Below are positions 38,636-47,847 of a stretch of 64,000 bases of DNA, one piece after another. Under the pieces are notes generated by a model that was not told the origin of the DNA, ran no database searches, and saw only the letters and a program-made list of their open reading frames with translations. Origin of the DNA: Myxococcus stipitatus (lineage in GTDB: Bacteria > Myxococcota > Myxococcia > Myxococcales > Myxococcaceae); NCBI RefSeq assembly GCF_037414475.1, contig NZ_CP147913.1:6322001-6386000 (forward strand), read 5' to 3'. How positions within the stretch are numbered: position 1 is the first letter of the stretch; each line of letters starts with the position of its first letter. The position numbers were made by a program, and so were the translations under genes.

Positions 38636-41600
38636 TCAGGGCGCGGCGGGTGGTGTCTTGCACATGCTGCGGTAGCGGACCTCCACCGCCTGTCCAGGCC
38701 GAGGCACCGCGGCGGGTTCGAAGACGATGGCGTTCGCCTCGGCGTCGTACGTCCACTGGCTGTCCGGCACCGGCTGCCCCTGGACTCGCACCGCCATCTC
38801 TCCGTCACCCGTGGGGTCGGCCGTGAGCGGGAAGTCCGCCTGCGGCTCTCCCGCGCGCTGGATGACCGAGTCCAGCAAGGACCGGTAGCTGCCCTCGCAG
38901 ATGGAGTCCACCCGGCCACCGGTGCCGCGCGCCACTTCGATGAAGCGGTCCGCGTCTCCGCCCGCGGTGGAGCAGCGGTTGTCGGTGGGCACCAGCGCGT
39001 AGAGCTGGCTGCGGTGGGCCATGCCCGTGCCCTTCAGCGTCTGGAGGAACTGGATGAAGCTGTCGGCGCTGAAGCCCGAGTTGTCATCCTCGTCCGCCAG
39101 CACCACCACCGCCATGCGCGCCGCGGGCCGCACGAAGCCCCAGTTGCCGTCGTTGGGGAGCGCGGTGCGCGGGTCGTCCGTCTGCTCGGACAAGGGCGCG
39201 GACAGCGCCTGCCGCATCGTCGCCAGTCCCTGCACCAGGTTGTGGCACAGGCCCACCTCCACGTTGGCCTGGAGCCCCTCCGCCGCGTTGGGGCTGCTGC
39301 TGGAGAGCACTCGCGCGCGGCTCCCGTCCGCGGGGAACAGCCGCCCCGCCTCGCCGCCGTTGGCGCCTCCGCCGCACTGTGGCCCCCGCTGCACCAGGCC
39401 CGTGGTGGTGACGCCCATGCGCACGTCCACCTGCTGCTGCCGCGCGTACTCCAGCCAGCCGGGAATCGCCGACTTCAGACGCTGCTGGTAGGGCCCCATC
39501 GTCGTCGTGTTGGAGACCACGAAGAGCACGTCGAGCTGGCTGTCGGTGCCCTGCGTGTAGCGGTCCACCTGGATGCCCTCATGGTTCGTCTCGCCAATCA
39601 GCGGAATCAGGAAGGGCGTGCGCTCGTTGGCCACGTGCAGGTACAGCGGCGTGAAGTGCTGACCCAGCACGTTGCGCGCGTAGTCCACTTCCAGCTCGAA
39701 CCCCTCGGTCGGCTGGAGCGTGCGCGGCTGGGGTATCGGCGTCAGCAGCGTGAACTGGGCGCTGGTGCCGTGGCCCAGGCTCGCGGCGGTGACGGTGATG
39801 GGTGTGCCGCACCGGTTGGAGACAAACGTCTTGCGCGGCGGCGCGGCGCAATCGTAACGGATGGGGCCGAAGTCCACGAACGGCGGCGAGGCCGTCAGGC
39901 AGCTGGCCCGGGACACCCCCTTGATGGGCAGCGTCACCGTGGGCGCGGCCGGGTTGTTCACCGTCAGCTTCAGCTCTCCGGTGTACTCACCCTCGGCGTT
40001 GGGCCGGAAGGCCACCATGGCGCTGAAGGCGGAGTCGTAGAGGACGATGCCTCCGGTGAGCCTGCCGCCCGGCATGAAGAAGGCGCCGTTGGCGTCGTTG
40101 GACAGGTGGATGTCCTTCACCGCGCACGCGCCGCGCCCCGGGTTGCGGAAGCGGAAGCCCAGCACGGCGCCCTTGCCGGGCGGCACGTTGCCGAAGTCCA
40201 TCACCGGCTGGGGCAGCAGCTCGTACTCGCAAGGTCCGCTGGTGCGCGAGCGGCCCGTGAGGATGATTTCGCGCTCGGGGTTGAAGAGGTCATCCGAGCG
40301 CACGCGCAACCGCGCCCGGAAGCTGCCCTCCGCGATGGGCTCGAAATAGACCTTCAGCTCCAGCGCGTCATTGCCCGGCGCGATTTCCAGCCCGTTCGCC
40401 TCCAGCTGGGGCCAGGTGCCCGACTGCCACGGATAGCGCTGCGCGCCCCGCGTGGGCACGTCCACGCTGAACTGCCCGCTGTCCCCATCCGCTGTCACGC
40501 CGGTGAAGCGCAGCGAGCCGTTGGTGCCCGCGTTGGTGATGCGGATGGACTGCTCCATCTTGCCGCCCACGGGCAGCTCGCCGAAGTCCAGCGTCACCGG
40601 TGTCACCGCGAGGGTGGGCCGTCCGCCTCGAGCATCCAGGATGACCTCCGACTGGCGCGGCTTGTCGGAGGCGTAGTGGACCTTGAGGTCTCCGAGGTTG
40701 GGGCCGGAGTAGCGCGCGGCGAACTCCATCTTCAGCTCCACTACCTCGCCCGGCTGCACCGTGGAGCCTTCCGGCTTGGAGAGCGGCACGAAGGCATGGT
40801 CGCTGGTGATGAGCCGGTCGATGGTGACGGGCCGCCAGGTGACGTTGCGCGCGCGGGTGTACGACTGCGTCGTCTCATGCACTGGAATCAAATCGAACGG
40901 CACGGGCGCCGGGTCGAACACGAAGGCGGTGGGCACGGAGTTGCCCTTGAGCTCCACCACCGACGGCGTGCAGCGCTCGCACGAGCGCACCTCCAGCCGC
41001 GCGTCCATGGCCCCCAGCGCGCGCGGCAGGTACTGCGTGCTCACCTTGCGCGTGGACTGGGGCGGAATGGTGAAGGTGTCGGGCGTGAAGGGGTCCGGCC
41101 AGTTGCCTCGCACGGCGACGGTCAGCGGCAGGTCCACCGGGTTGGTGATGGTCACCTCCAGCGCTCGGTCGCTGTCCACCTCCAGCGTCTCGTAGTCCAG
41201 CACGGGCGGGTCGATGCCAATCTCGGTGGGCGTGCCCATGCCCGTGACGCGCACCTGCGCCTGGGAACCCTGGTTGGCGTCGGTGGAGACGTAGACCGTC
41301 TCCTGGGTGAGGCCCTCCGCCAGCGGATGGAAGCGCACGTGCACCACGTGCGACTGGCCCGGCATCACCCGGCCTCCGCCGTCTTGGAGCTCGACCTCGT
41401 AGGAAGGGTTGCCGACGATGGGCAGTGCCTCGATGGCGAAGAAGGGCACATAGCCGATGTTGCGGATGCGCACTTCGCGCTCCCGCCACTCGCCGACCGG
41501 CACCTCGCCGAAGTCGAGCACGTCCATGTCCACCACCGCCGTGGCCTGCACCGCGCGGGTCTCATCCCCCTCGTGGCAGGCGACGAGGGTGGTTACGAGC

Positions 41601-41641
41601 ACCGCCAACGCGAGGACTCGCCCCCTCTGCCCCATCCCCAT
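38636..41641 (-). CDS. Large lipoprotein with choice-of-anchor-D repeats and a vWA-like C-terminal region
   Basis: A 1001-residue lipoprotein: the signal ends in L-V-A-C, lipidated Cys at 22 (ATG 41641 chosen after GAGGAG; upstream ATG 41725 adds 28 unrelated residues). Repeated ~100-residue beta domains follow, with the L-D-F-G-x-V/L-P-V-G pattern (D-V-L-D-F-G-E-V-P-V-G near 30, T-L-D-F-G-E-L-P-V-G near 360, V-M-D-F-G-N-V-P-P-G near 480), as in choice-of-anchor D/ASPM-Hydin-like Ig domains. From about residue 700 a von Willebrand factor A-like fold appears with D-V-L-F-V-V-S-N, but the MIDAS D-x-S-x-S is not intact. A role in outer-membrane adhesion or as a surface scaffold is inferred. Confidence 0.85.
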   Translation of the reverse strand: MGMGQRGRVLALAVLVTTLVACHEGDETRAVQATAVVDMDVLDFGEVPVGEWREREVRIRNIGYVPFFAIEALPIVGNPSYEVELQDGGGRVMPGQSHVVHVRFHPLAEGLTQETVYVSTDANQGSQAQVRVTGMGTPTEIGIDPPVLDYETLEVDSDRALEVTITNPVDLPLTVAVRGNWPDPFTPDTFTIPPQSTRKVSTQYLPRALGAMDARLEVRSCERCTPSVVELKGNSVPTAFVFDPAPVPFDLIPVHETTQSYTRARNVTWRPVTIDRLITSDHAFVPLSKPEGSTVQPGEVVELKMEFAARYSGPNLGDLKVHYASDKPRQSEVILDARGGRPTLAVTPVTLDFGELPVGGKMEQSIRITNAGTNGSLRFTGVTADGDSGQFSVDVPTRGAQRYPWQSGTWPQLEANGLEIAPGNDALELKVYFEPIAEGSFRARLRVRSDDLFNPEREIILTGRSRTSGPCEYELLPQPVMDFGNVPPGKGAVLGFRFRNPGRGACAVKDIHLSNDANGAFFMPGGRLTGGIVLYDSAFSAMVAFRPNAEGEYTGELKLTVNNPAAPTVTLPIKGVSRASCLTASPPFVDFGPIRYDCAAPPRKTFVSNRCGTPITVTAASLGHGTSAQFTLLTPIPQPRTLQPTEGFELEVDYARNVLGQHFTPLYLHVANERTPFLIPLIGETNHEGIQVDRYTQGTDSQLDVLFVVSNTTTMGPYQQRLKSAIPGWLEYARQQQVDVRMGVTTTGLVQRGPQCGGGANGGEAGRLFPADGSRARVLSSSSPNAAEGLQANVEVGLCHNLVQGLATMRQALSAPLSEQTDDPRTALPNDGNWGFVRPAARMAVVVLADEDDNSGFSADSFIQFLQTLKGTGMAHRSQLYALVPTDNRCSTAGGDADRFIEVARGTGGRVDSICEGSYRSLLDSVIQRAGEPQADFPLTADPTGDGEMAVRVQGQPVPDSQWTYDAEANAIVFEPAAVPRPGQAVEVRYRSMCKTPPAAP

Positions 41642-41861
41642 GTTCCGCTCCTCACCCTTCTCCCCACACGCACCCGTCAGGGTCCGGTGCGTGCTCCACC
41701 GACGACTCCCCGTTCCAAATGCCATACCAACCCGGGGGAACTAGGCTGCTGTCCTGAATTCAAGGGGTTGGGATGCGCAGTCGCCGCCGTGTGCTTCGGA
41801 AGGAACGGCGTTGCCCTGAAGGATGAAAGAGTTTTCCCGACGGGCTGCCCGGATGCGGGCT

Positions 41862-42719
41862 TCAGCGGATGAACTCGGAGAGCGCGCGAGCGACCTCGGC
41901 GGGTTGCTCCAGGTGGACGTGATGCCCCCCGGGAATCATCCGCGGCGGTGCAACGAGCGTGCGCAGCGCTTGCTGCCTGCGGTCCAACTTCTCGGAGTCG
42001 GGCCACAGGCCCTGCTCTCCGCGGATGACCTGGACTGGACAGGTGAGGGCGGCCTGGATGGCCAGCCACTGGGCCTCGTCATAGCCCTGGGCGAAGCGGC
42101 GGCGGTGGCGCGGGTCGAAGGTGAAGGCCACGCCTCCCTCGACGCGCTCGGTGCCGTGGCGCACCAGGTACAGGGCGGCGGCGTGGGGGAGGGTCGGGTT
42201 CGTCTCGCGCAGGCGCGCGGCGGCGTCCTCCAGCGTGGGGTAGCTCTTGCGGCGGGGCGGGCGGCGCGTGTCGTTGAGGAAGGAGCGCAGCCGGTCCACC
42301 GTGAGCTCGGGCGCGCCGCCCAGGGGACCCATGCTCTCGATGAGCGTCAGGCTCTGGATGCGCTCCGGACGCGTGGCCGCATAGGTGGTGCCGATGATGC
42401 CGCCCAGCGAGTGGCCCACCAGGTGCGCCTGGGTGAGGCCCATCCCGTCGAGCGCGGCCTCCACGTCCAGCAGATGCTCACCGGATTGATAGTGGGCCTC
42501 GGGGGGCGCGTGCGCGCTCTTCCCCATGCCCCGGAAGTCGAGCAGCACCAGCCGCCAGTGCGCGGGGACGTGCTCGATGACACCGTCGAAGCTGTGGGTG
42601 TGGTCCAGCCAGCCATGGAGGAACAGCACGGCGGGCGCGGAGGGAGCCCCAGGGCGATGGCGCACGTGCAAGCGCAGCCCCTGGGCATCAACGAAGCGGG
42701 ATTCAAGCATGAGGGACAC
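41862..42719 (-). CDS. Alpha/beta hydrolase
   Basis: A 285-residue cytosolic hydrolase. An H-G-W segment marks the oxyanion region near 35, the nucleophile Ser lies in G-H-S-L-G-G near 102-107, and the catalytic His in P-G-G-H-H-V-H-L near 265. D-F-R-G-M-G-K-S near 61-68 is also typical. The start is GTG at 42719, supported by AGGAG six nt upstream. Substrate unknown; the family includes esterases, epoxide hydrolases and peptidases. The upstream 220 bp (41642-41861) hold nothing else recognisable. Confidence 0.88.
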   Translation of the reverse strand: MSLMLESRFVDAQGLRLHVRHRPGAPSAPAVLFLHGWLDHTHSFDGVIEHVPAHWRLVLLDFRGMGKSAHAPPEAHYQSGEHLLDVEAALDGMGLTQAHLVGHSLGGIIGTTYAATRPERIQSLTLIESMGPLGGAPELTVDRLRSFLNDTRRPPRRKSYPTLEDAAARLRETNPTLPHAAALYLVRHGTERVEGGVAFTFDPRHRRRFAQGYDEAQWLAIQAALTCPVQVIRGEQGLWPDSEKLDRRQQALRTLVAPPRMIPGGHHVHLEQPAEVARALSEFIR

Positions 42720-42769
42720 GGGCGGCTCCTGGCCCGTGCCTTACCTCATCGCGGCGGCTTCGAGGACGG

Positions 42770-42949
42770 CTAGCGCGGAGGCGCGGGCGGCCTCGGCGGC
42801 CCCCCGGTGTCCGGCTTGGACATCACCAACGCGAGCTGCCGGGCCTGGTTCTCCGTCGCGCACCTGTATTCCTGAACCTTCCCGTTGTCCTTCTCGATTC
42901 GGAGCACCCAGACGTCGTTTTCCTTCGTCACATTGGGCCGTTGAGACAT
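42770..42949 (-). CDS. Small conserved-type protein, 59 residues
   Basis: The ATG at 42949 follows a very strong GGGGAGGA about 8 nt upstream. The 59-residue product has a short beta-hairpin-like core (V-W-V-L-R-I-E-K-D-N-G-K-V-Q-E-Y-R) and a helix (E-N-Q-A-R-Q-L-A-L), then a Pro-rich tail. This is the size and pattern of small DUF proteins in the group, but no family is named with confidence. It lies 50 nt upstream of the alpha/beta hydrolase gene. Two palindromes in its upstream region suggest regulation. Confidence 0.65.
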   Translation of the reverse strand: MSQRPNVTKENDVWVLRIEKDNGKVQEYRCATENQARQLALVMSKPDTGGPPRPPAPPR

Positions 42950-43005
42950 GTGGCGGTTCCTCCCCACCCTGGAGCAGAAGCACGTCTCGTGCCCGACAAC
43001 AGGTT

Positions 43006-43092
43006 TCAAGCCAAATGCTTGATATCCCAGGTCCGCGCCCCGCACGGGGAGGGGCGGGTGACAAAATTGGTTCACCGTTGCGACAAATTTTG
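43006..43092. promoter_or_regulatory. Two palindromes upstream of the 59-residue protein gene
   Basis: TCAAGC at 43006-43011 pairs with GCTTGA at 43017-43022 around 5 nt. An AT-rich inverted repeat CAAAATT at 43062-43068 pairs with AATTTTG at 43086-43092, 24 bp start to start. In such GC-rich DNA an AT-rich palindrome in a promoter is suggestive of an operator. They lie 57-143 bp upstream of the start at 42949. Confidence 0.45.
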
Positions 43093-43168
43093 GATCATGA
43101 CCCTGTCAGTCCTTGCGTAGTACCCCAGGGCTGGGTCGGTGTGGACCTGTCGATGAAAGGGATTGGGC

Positions 43169-45082
43169 TCACGGGCTGTCGGGCCACTCCCAGGCGGAGC
43201 GGTAGCCGCCGTGCGTCTGGGACTCCTCGATGAAGCGCCCGTAGAAGGGGTGGCCGCTGAGGGTGGCCGAGTCGCCCACGACGAAGAGGTGCCGGCGGGC
43301 GCGGGTGAGGGCGACGTTCATGCGCCGCAAGTCATTGAGGAAGCCGACCTGTCCCTCGCTGTTGGAGCGGGTGAGGGAGACGAGCACGGCGTCCTTCTCG
43401 CGGCCCTGGAAGGCGTCCACGGTGTCCACCTCGACATCGGGCGCGAAGGACTCCAGGCGCTCGCGCAGGCGGTGGGCCTGGGCGCTGTAAGGGGTAATCA
43501 CGGCGAGCTCCCGCTGGGGCAGGCCCAAGGCGAGCAGGGCGCGCACGCGGGCCTCGATGAGGTCCGCCTCGCCGGTGTTGAAGAGGCTGCGCGTGGTGGG
43601 CTCCACCTCCTCGTCGAAGCCCTTGCCGGCGGTGTCGAGGTAGAGGACGGGCGGGGCGTCCACCTCGGTGCCAGGAGGGAGGACCTCCGCGAGCGTGCGG
43701 TCCGCGACGGAGGGGTGGGCGCGCAGCTGGCCGCCGTACATCTCGCGCGAGGGGAAGTCCATGATGCGCGTGTTCATCCGGTACTGCTCGCGCAGCATGC
43801 GTTTGACGCCGTCGCCGTGGTCGGCGAGCAGCCGCTCGAAGAGGCTCACCGCCAGGCCCGCGCGCGCGGCCTCCTGGGAGAGCACCGTGGGCGGAAGCTG
43901 CTGCGGGTCGCCGGCGAGGATGACGATGGGCGCGCGCAGGAAGCCCAGGAGCGCGAGCGGCTCGGTGGCCTGGGTGGCTTCATCCAGGAGCGCCAGGTCG
44001 AACTGCTCACCGGACAGCACGCCCGAGTCGAGGCTCGCGAGCGTGACGCAGACGACGTCCGCGTTGGCCAGCACGGAGCGCACCGCCTTGCGCTCGAGCG
44101 CGCGGGCCTCGTCGAGCATGGCCTTGGCCTCCGTGGTGGAGGCGCGTGCGTTGGAGAAGCGCTCGCGGCTGCGCCCCTGGGTTCGCTGGCGCCGCGCGTA
44201 GCCGAGCAGCGAGAAGGCCTCGTCGAAGAGCTCGCGGGAGACGACGCGGTCGGGGTGCTCCTCCACGACGATGTCCAGTGTGTGCTCCTGGAGTCGGGCC
44301 GCGACGCGCGCGGGGTGGCCCACGCGGATGGCGCGCAGGCCCTGGCCGAGGCACAGGTCCAACAGATGGTCCACCGCGGCGTTGCTGGCGGCGGTGCACA
44401 GCAGTCGCTGGCCTCGAGCCACGGCTTGGGCGGCCACCTCCGCCAGCACGGTGGACTTGCCGGTGCCCGGAGGGCCGTGGACCAGGAAGAAGTCCTCGGC
44501 GGCGAGCGCGCGTCCCACCGCGTCCAGCTGCTCGGGGTTGAGGGGGCGGCCGGGCTCGAACTCGCGAGGCTTGTCCGTGCGAGGCGGCTCGTTGCCCAGG
44601 AGGACCTCGCGCTTGCGGCGCTCGAGGCCCTTGTCCATGGCCTTCACGCGCTGAAGGCCCGTGCGCATGCGCTCGTACGTGACGTCGTTGGGGACGACGT
44701 CGAGCCGCAGCAGTCCCTCATGGACGTACGGAGGTGGAGCGCGGTCGAAGGCCAGTTGGAGGCGCGTGGCGCTGGCGCGGGAGATGAGTGCCTTGGCGGG
44801 TTCGCTGACCTCGGCGCGGCGAGGGAGCACGGCGACCAGGTCTCCGTTGTGGAGCCGGGAGGGAAGTCGTGCCCGGTCCGCGCGGGCGAGGGTGAGCAGC
44901 ACGCGTCCACCCAGGCCGACCTCTTCCTCCACCGTCTCGAGGTCCAGGACGGACAGGCCCTGCTCCTCGCGCTCGTGGAGGGACATGCCCTCGGCGAGGG
45001 TGGCGAGGCGGGCTTTCTCGGCCTCGCGCTCCTTGGCGAGGAGGGAGCCGAGCTGGTCGAAGAAGGAGACGTCACGAGCCAT
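43169..45082 (-). CDS. IGHMBP2/SMUBP-2-like superfamily 1 helicase
   Basis: A 637-residue SF1B helicase. An N-terminal OB-like region lies at 50-160. Walker A is G-P-P-G-T-G-K-S at 203-210, Walker B D-E-A-T near 382, motif III G-D-P-Q-Q-L-P-P-T near 408, motif IV-type Y-R-M-N near 450, motif V V-D-A-F-Q-G-R-E near 575, and motif VI A-L-T-R-A-R near 605. The order and spacing match Upf1/IGHMBP2-like 5'-3' helicases. A role in RNA or DNA metabolism is inferred. The 219 bp downstream of its stop hold palindromes described separately. Confidence 0.93.
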   Translation of the reverse strand: MARDVSFFDQLGSLLAKEREAEKARLATLAEGMSLHEREEQGLSVLDLETVEEEVGLGGRVLLTLARADRARLPSRLHNGDLVAVLPRRAEVSEPAKALISRASATRLQLAFDRAPPPYVHEGLLRLDVVPNDVTYERMRTGLQRVKAMDKGLERRKREVLLGNEPPRTDKPREFEPGRPLNPEQLDAVGRALAAEDFFLVHGPPGTGKSTVLAEVAAQAVARGQRLLCTAASNAAVDHLLDLCLGQGLRAIRVGHPARVAARLQEHTLDIVVEEHPDRVVSRELFDEAFSLLGYARRQRTQGRSRERFSNARASTTEAKAMLDEARALERKAVRSVLANADVVCVTLASLDSGVLSGEQFDLALLDEATQATEPLALLGFLRAPIVILAGDPQQLPPTVLSQEAARAGLAVSLFERLLADHGDGVKRMLREQYRMNTRIMDFPSREMYGGQLRAHPSVADRTLAEVLPPGTEVDAPPVLYLDTAGKGFDEEVEPTTRSLFNTGEADLIEARVRALLALGLPQRELAVITPYSAQAHRLRERLESFAPDVEVDTVDAFQGREKDAVLVSLTRSNSEGQVGFLNDLRRMNVALTRARRHLFVVGDSATLSGHPFYGRFIEESQTHGGYRSAWEWPDSP

Positions 45083-45143
45083 GGGGCCACGTCATGCCAT
45101 CCGGACGCGGCGGCGGCCAGTGTCTCGGGCGCGGGCGTGTCAC

Positions 45144-45189
45144 GCGGTGGGCGGGCCGGTGCTCTTCGTGGAGAGCACCGGCCCACCGC
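45144..45189 (-). terminator. Strong hairpin after the S8 protease gene
   Basis: GGGCCGGTGCTCT at 45153-45165 pairs perfectly (13 bp) with AGAGCACCGGCCC at 45172-45184 around a 6-nt loop. An outer GCGGT/ACCGC pair extends it past a 4-nt bulge. It lies 13 nt past the protease stop. No T-run follows in that direction. Confidence 0.65.
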
Positions 45190-45202
45190 ATGCCCGAGGG
45201 GG

Positions 45203-47518
45203 CTACTTCTGGATGAGGCCGCCGCTCACGACCAGGCCGTACTTCGCGTCGATGGTGGGAGTGCTCAGGTCGGCGTCCTGGACGATTTCATCGCCGAGCA
45301 CCGTCACCGTCCACGCGCCCGCCTGGGGGTTGGCGAGGAAGACGTTCTCCACGGTGTCCACCTTGTTGGAGACGCCGCCGGACGTGGAGACGTTGCTCGC
45401 CGTCAGGCCGTTGTTGCCCCAGTACACGACGCCGGAGGGCGAGGTGACGCGCAGCGAGAGGTCATTGATGCGCGCCTGGGCGGCGCCCACCGTGCCCGCG
45501 GGGTCCGTGTAGACCATCGTGACGTTGAGCTCCGTCTCGCCCGAGGCCACGTTGACCGTGTACGACTTGCTGCCCAGCGGCAGGAGCGTGTCCGTCTCGT
45601 CGATGATGTTCGTCACGGCGGCGCGGTCGTAGAGCCGCTTGACGTCCGCGGTGCCCCAGCCCTGGCGCGCGCGCGTCAGGTCGCCGTTGGAGCCGCCCGC
45701 GAGCCAGTTGTAGCGGTAGGCCATGTTGATCATCAGCGCCTTGGCGGTGGCCATCTGCGGGCGGCTGGTGAAGACATCCGCCTTGCCGCCGTGGCCCGCC
45801 CACACGCCCCGGTGCCACATCTCGAACAAGAGCCCGAAGTGGCCCGCCGTCTGCGGGGTTGCGGCGCTGGTGCCACCGAACTCGGTGTACGACGTGTCGC
45901 TCGCGTTACTGGCGGCGCGAATGTTGTCGTAGAAGTAGGACAGGTCCGGCTTGAGGCGTCCGTCGGCCGCGGGGCCGATGCTCGCGCTGTTGGCCCAGGC
46001 GTCATCGGCGCGGTTGGCGGTGCTGCGGTGGTTGAAGCCACCCACGGACACGATGTTCTTGGCCCACGCCTGCGGCCGCGAGTTGCGCGTTCCTGAGTTG
46101 CTCTGGGACTGGGTGCTGAGGATGGGGGCCTTGTGGAGGTAGTCATCCACCTCGGCGGAGATGGTGGTGTACGTCGTGCCCAGCGTGCTGCCCACGCTCG
46201 AGGTCTGGAACACGGCGCGATAGGGGCCCGCCGGGTCCGTCAGCTCGCGGTTGATGTCGTAGCGGGACTTGGCGCCGCCGAACTGGCTGGACTGGCTGTA
46301 GAGGAAGAAGATGCCCTGGCCCTTGGGGAGCATGCCTCGGGCCTCGGGGTTCACTCCGCGAGCGAAGTTGATGCTGTAGCAGCTCGTCCCGTGCGCGCTG
46401 CCCGCGGTGGAGGTGCTGTGGATGATGGGTGCCACGGCCCATTCCTGGTGCGTCGTGCGCAGCTCGGTGTCGAAGATTTCGCCGCGCACGCCTTCACCCG
46501 TCCAGCCGCGCAGCTGCTCGAGGTAGTTGGCTCCGCCCACCTCGCGAACGATGTTCATGTCCACTTCACCCGGGCCACCCCAGCGGTCGATGAACTGCAC
46601 CGCGTTGGAGCGCACCAACTGCTCGAGCTGCGGCTGGGTGAGCGTGGCCTCCACGCGCAACCCACCGGACTCGATGAGGTCCACGGTGCCGCCCAGCTTG
46701 CGCACCAGGTCGGCGACCTCGCCCTGGCGCACGGCGCCTCGCTCACCCACCATGATGGAGTAGCGCTGCGCCTCCAACCGCGCGGAGCGCCCCGTGAGGG
46801 CATCGCGCAGGAAACCCTCCACGCGGTACTCCGGATGGTACGGGCCCACCCAACGCACGAAGGGCAGCTCCGCGACGCGCTTCTTCGTGTCCGCGTTCAT
46901 CTCCACCAGGAACGTGTGGTCCGTGAGGAAGCGCAGCACCTTGCCTCCCTCGCGCTCCAAGGCCTCGCGCAGCTCCGGCAACGGCGTCGCCTGCAGTTGC
47001 ACCAGCGACAGGGTATTGCCCGGGTCCGCCGTCAACAGGCCCGCCACCAACGGCGCCGTGTCACGCAGCGGATCGAACTGAACGTGCCCCAGCCGTACCT
47101 GGTACGTCGTGGCCTGGGCCCGGCCCACCAGCTCCGTGCCTCCCCGGCTGTACGCGAAGAAGTCCTGACGCTGCCCGGCCGCGTCGACCTCCTGCCAGAC
47201 ATGCAGTTGGAGCGCGGTGCTGGGGACCGCGAGCGTCTTCAGCCCCTGCACCTGGTTGTCCGTTCGGTGGAACACCAGGCCCGTGCCCGTGACGAGCGAA
47301 CGCAGCTTCTCCTGCGTGCCCGTCAGCGACCCAGGATTCCGCGGCGTGGGGGTGTTGGTGTTGTCGACGACACGGGCCGCCGGTATCGCGGCGCGTTCGA
47401 CTCCTGCTGGCGCCTTGGACGCCGCGAGCGCCGGAATCGGCGCGAGAAGACCACAGCCCAGGGTCATCACAGTGAGGCGACGCCAGCGTCCCGCATACGA
47501 CGAGAATGCAGTCTTCAT
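45203..47518 (-). CDS. Subtilisin-like S8 serine protease, exported
   Basis: A 771-residue secreted protease. The signal peptide is about residues 1-33 (L-G-C-G-L-L-A-P-I-P-A-L-A-A). Residues 70-310 resemble a propeptide with an inhibitor-like beta region. The catalytic Asp is in E-I-F-D-T-E near 348, His in H-G-T-S near 376, and Ser in G-G-T-S-A-A-T-P near 549; spacing is normal for S8. A ~100-residue C-terminal P-domain/jelly-roll follows. AGGAGAG precedes the ATG. Probably used in predation or nutrient acquisition; this is inferred. Confidence 0.9.
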   Translation of the reverse strand: MKTAFSSYAGRWRRLTVMTLGCGLLAPIPALAASKAPAGVERAAIPAARVVDNTNTPTPRNPGSLTGTQEKLRSLVTGTGLVFHRTDNQVQGLKTLAVPSTALQLHVWQEVDAAGQRQDFFAYSRGGTELVGRAQATTYQVRLGHVQFDPLRDTAPLVAGLLTADPGNTLSLVQLQATPLPELREALEREGGKVLRFLTDHTFLVEMNADTKKRVAELPFVRWVGPYHPEYRVEGFLRDALTGRSARLEAQRYSIMVGERGAVRQGEVADLVRKLGGTVDLIESGGLRVEATLTQPQLEQLVRSNAVQFIDRWGGPGEVDMNIVREVGGANYLEQLRGWTGEGVRGEIFDTELRTTHQEWAVAPIIHSTSTAGSAHGTSCYSINFARGVNPEARGMLPKGQGIFFLYSQSSQFGGAKSRYDINRELTDPAGPYRAVFQTSSVGSTLGTTYTTISAEVDDYLHKAPILSTQSQSNSGTRNSRPQAWAKNIVSVGGFNHRSTANRADDAWANSASIGPAADGRLKPDLSYFYDNIRAASNASDTSYTEFGGTSAATPQTAGHFGLLFEMWHRGVWAGHGGKADVFTSRPQMATAKALMINMAYRYNWLAGGSNGDLTRARQGWGTADVKRLYDRAAVTNIIDETDTLLPLGSKSYTVNVASGETELNVTMVYTDPAGTVGAAQARINDLSLRVTSPSGVVYWGNNGLTASNVSTSGGVSNKVDTVENVFLANPQAGAWTVTVLGDEIVQDADLSTPTIDAKYGLVVSGGLIQK

Positions 47519-47847
47519 GAGGTGTCTCTCCTGCTGCTCGGGTTGCGTTTCATGCTGCGCCCGCCACTCCCGACTTCAGTCCGGGCGGCGGATTACGACA
47601 GTCGTTGAATTGCTGGAAATCGAGAATTAATTGTTAATCTGGATTACCGCGTCGAATCAACACATTCGCCATTCCAGCCATGCGCGGTGTGCAATGCCTC
47701 ACATCTGGAGGAGATTCAGGTAGACGCGGTGCGCGAGCTGGAACGCCGCGCAAGGTCTTCCGTGCGTGAGCGTGCGCGCGCCGGGGAGGAGGCTTCTTCG
47801 CGCAGCGTCAGCCGTGTTCTGGACGCCGCGTCCGGAGGGGCCTCGTC
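47519..47847. promoter_or_regulatory. Divergent promoter region with an AT-rich island
   Basis: 329 bp between the protease start and the PNKP-like kinase start. An AT-rich island at about 47605-47650 (core GAATTAATTGTTAATCTGG) contrasts with the GC-rich surroundings and is a plausible promoter core for the protease, possibly also for the divergent RNA-repair pair. No -35/-10 pair is assigned with confidence. Confidence 0.5.

Noticed and set aside
37178-41872. A 1564-codon open frame on the + strand, antisense to the Ser/Thr kinase and lipoprotein genes
   Set aside because: It is Arg/His/Ala/Gly-rich with no domains and mirrors the codon bias of the genes opposite. The minus-strand genes have clear motifs, lipobox and ribosome binding sites.
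43163-46096. A 977-codon open frame on the + strand, antisense to the helicase and S8 protease
   Set aside because: Composition is biased and no motif is seen. The opposite strand holds intact catalytic motifs throughout.
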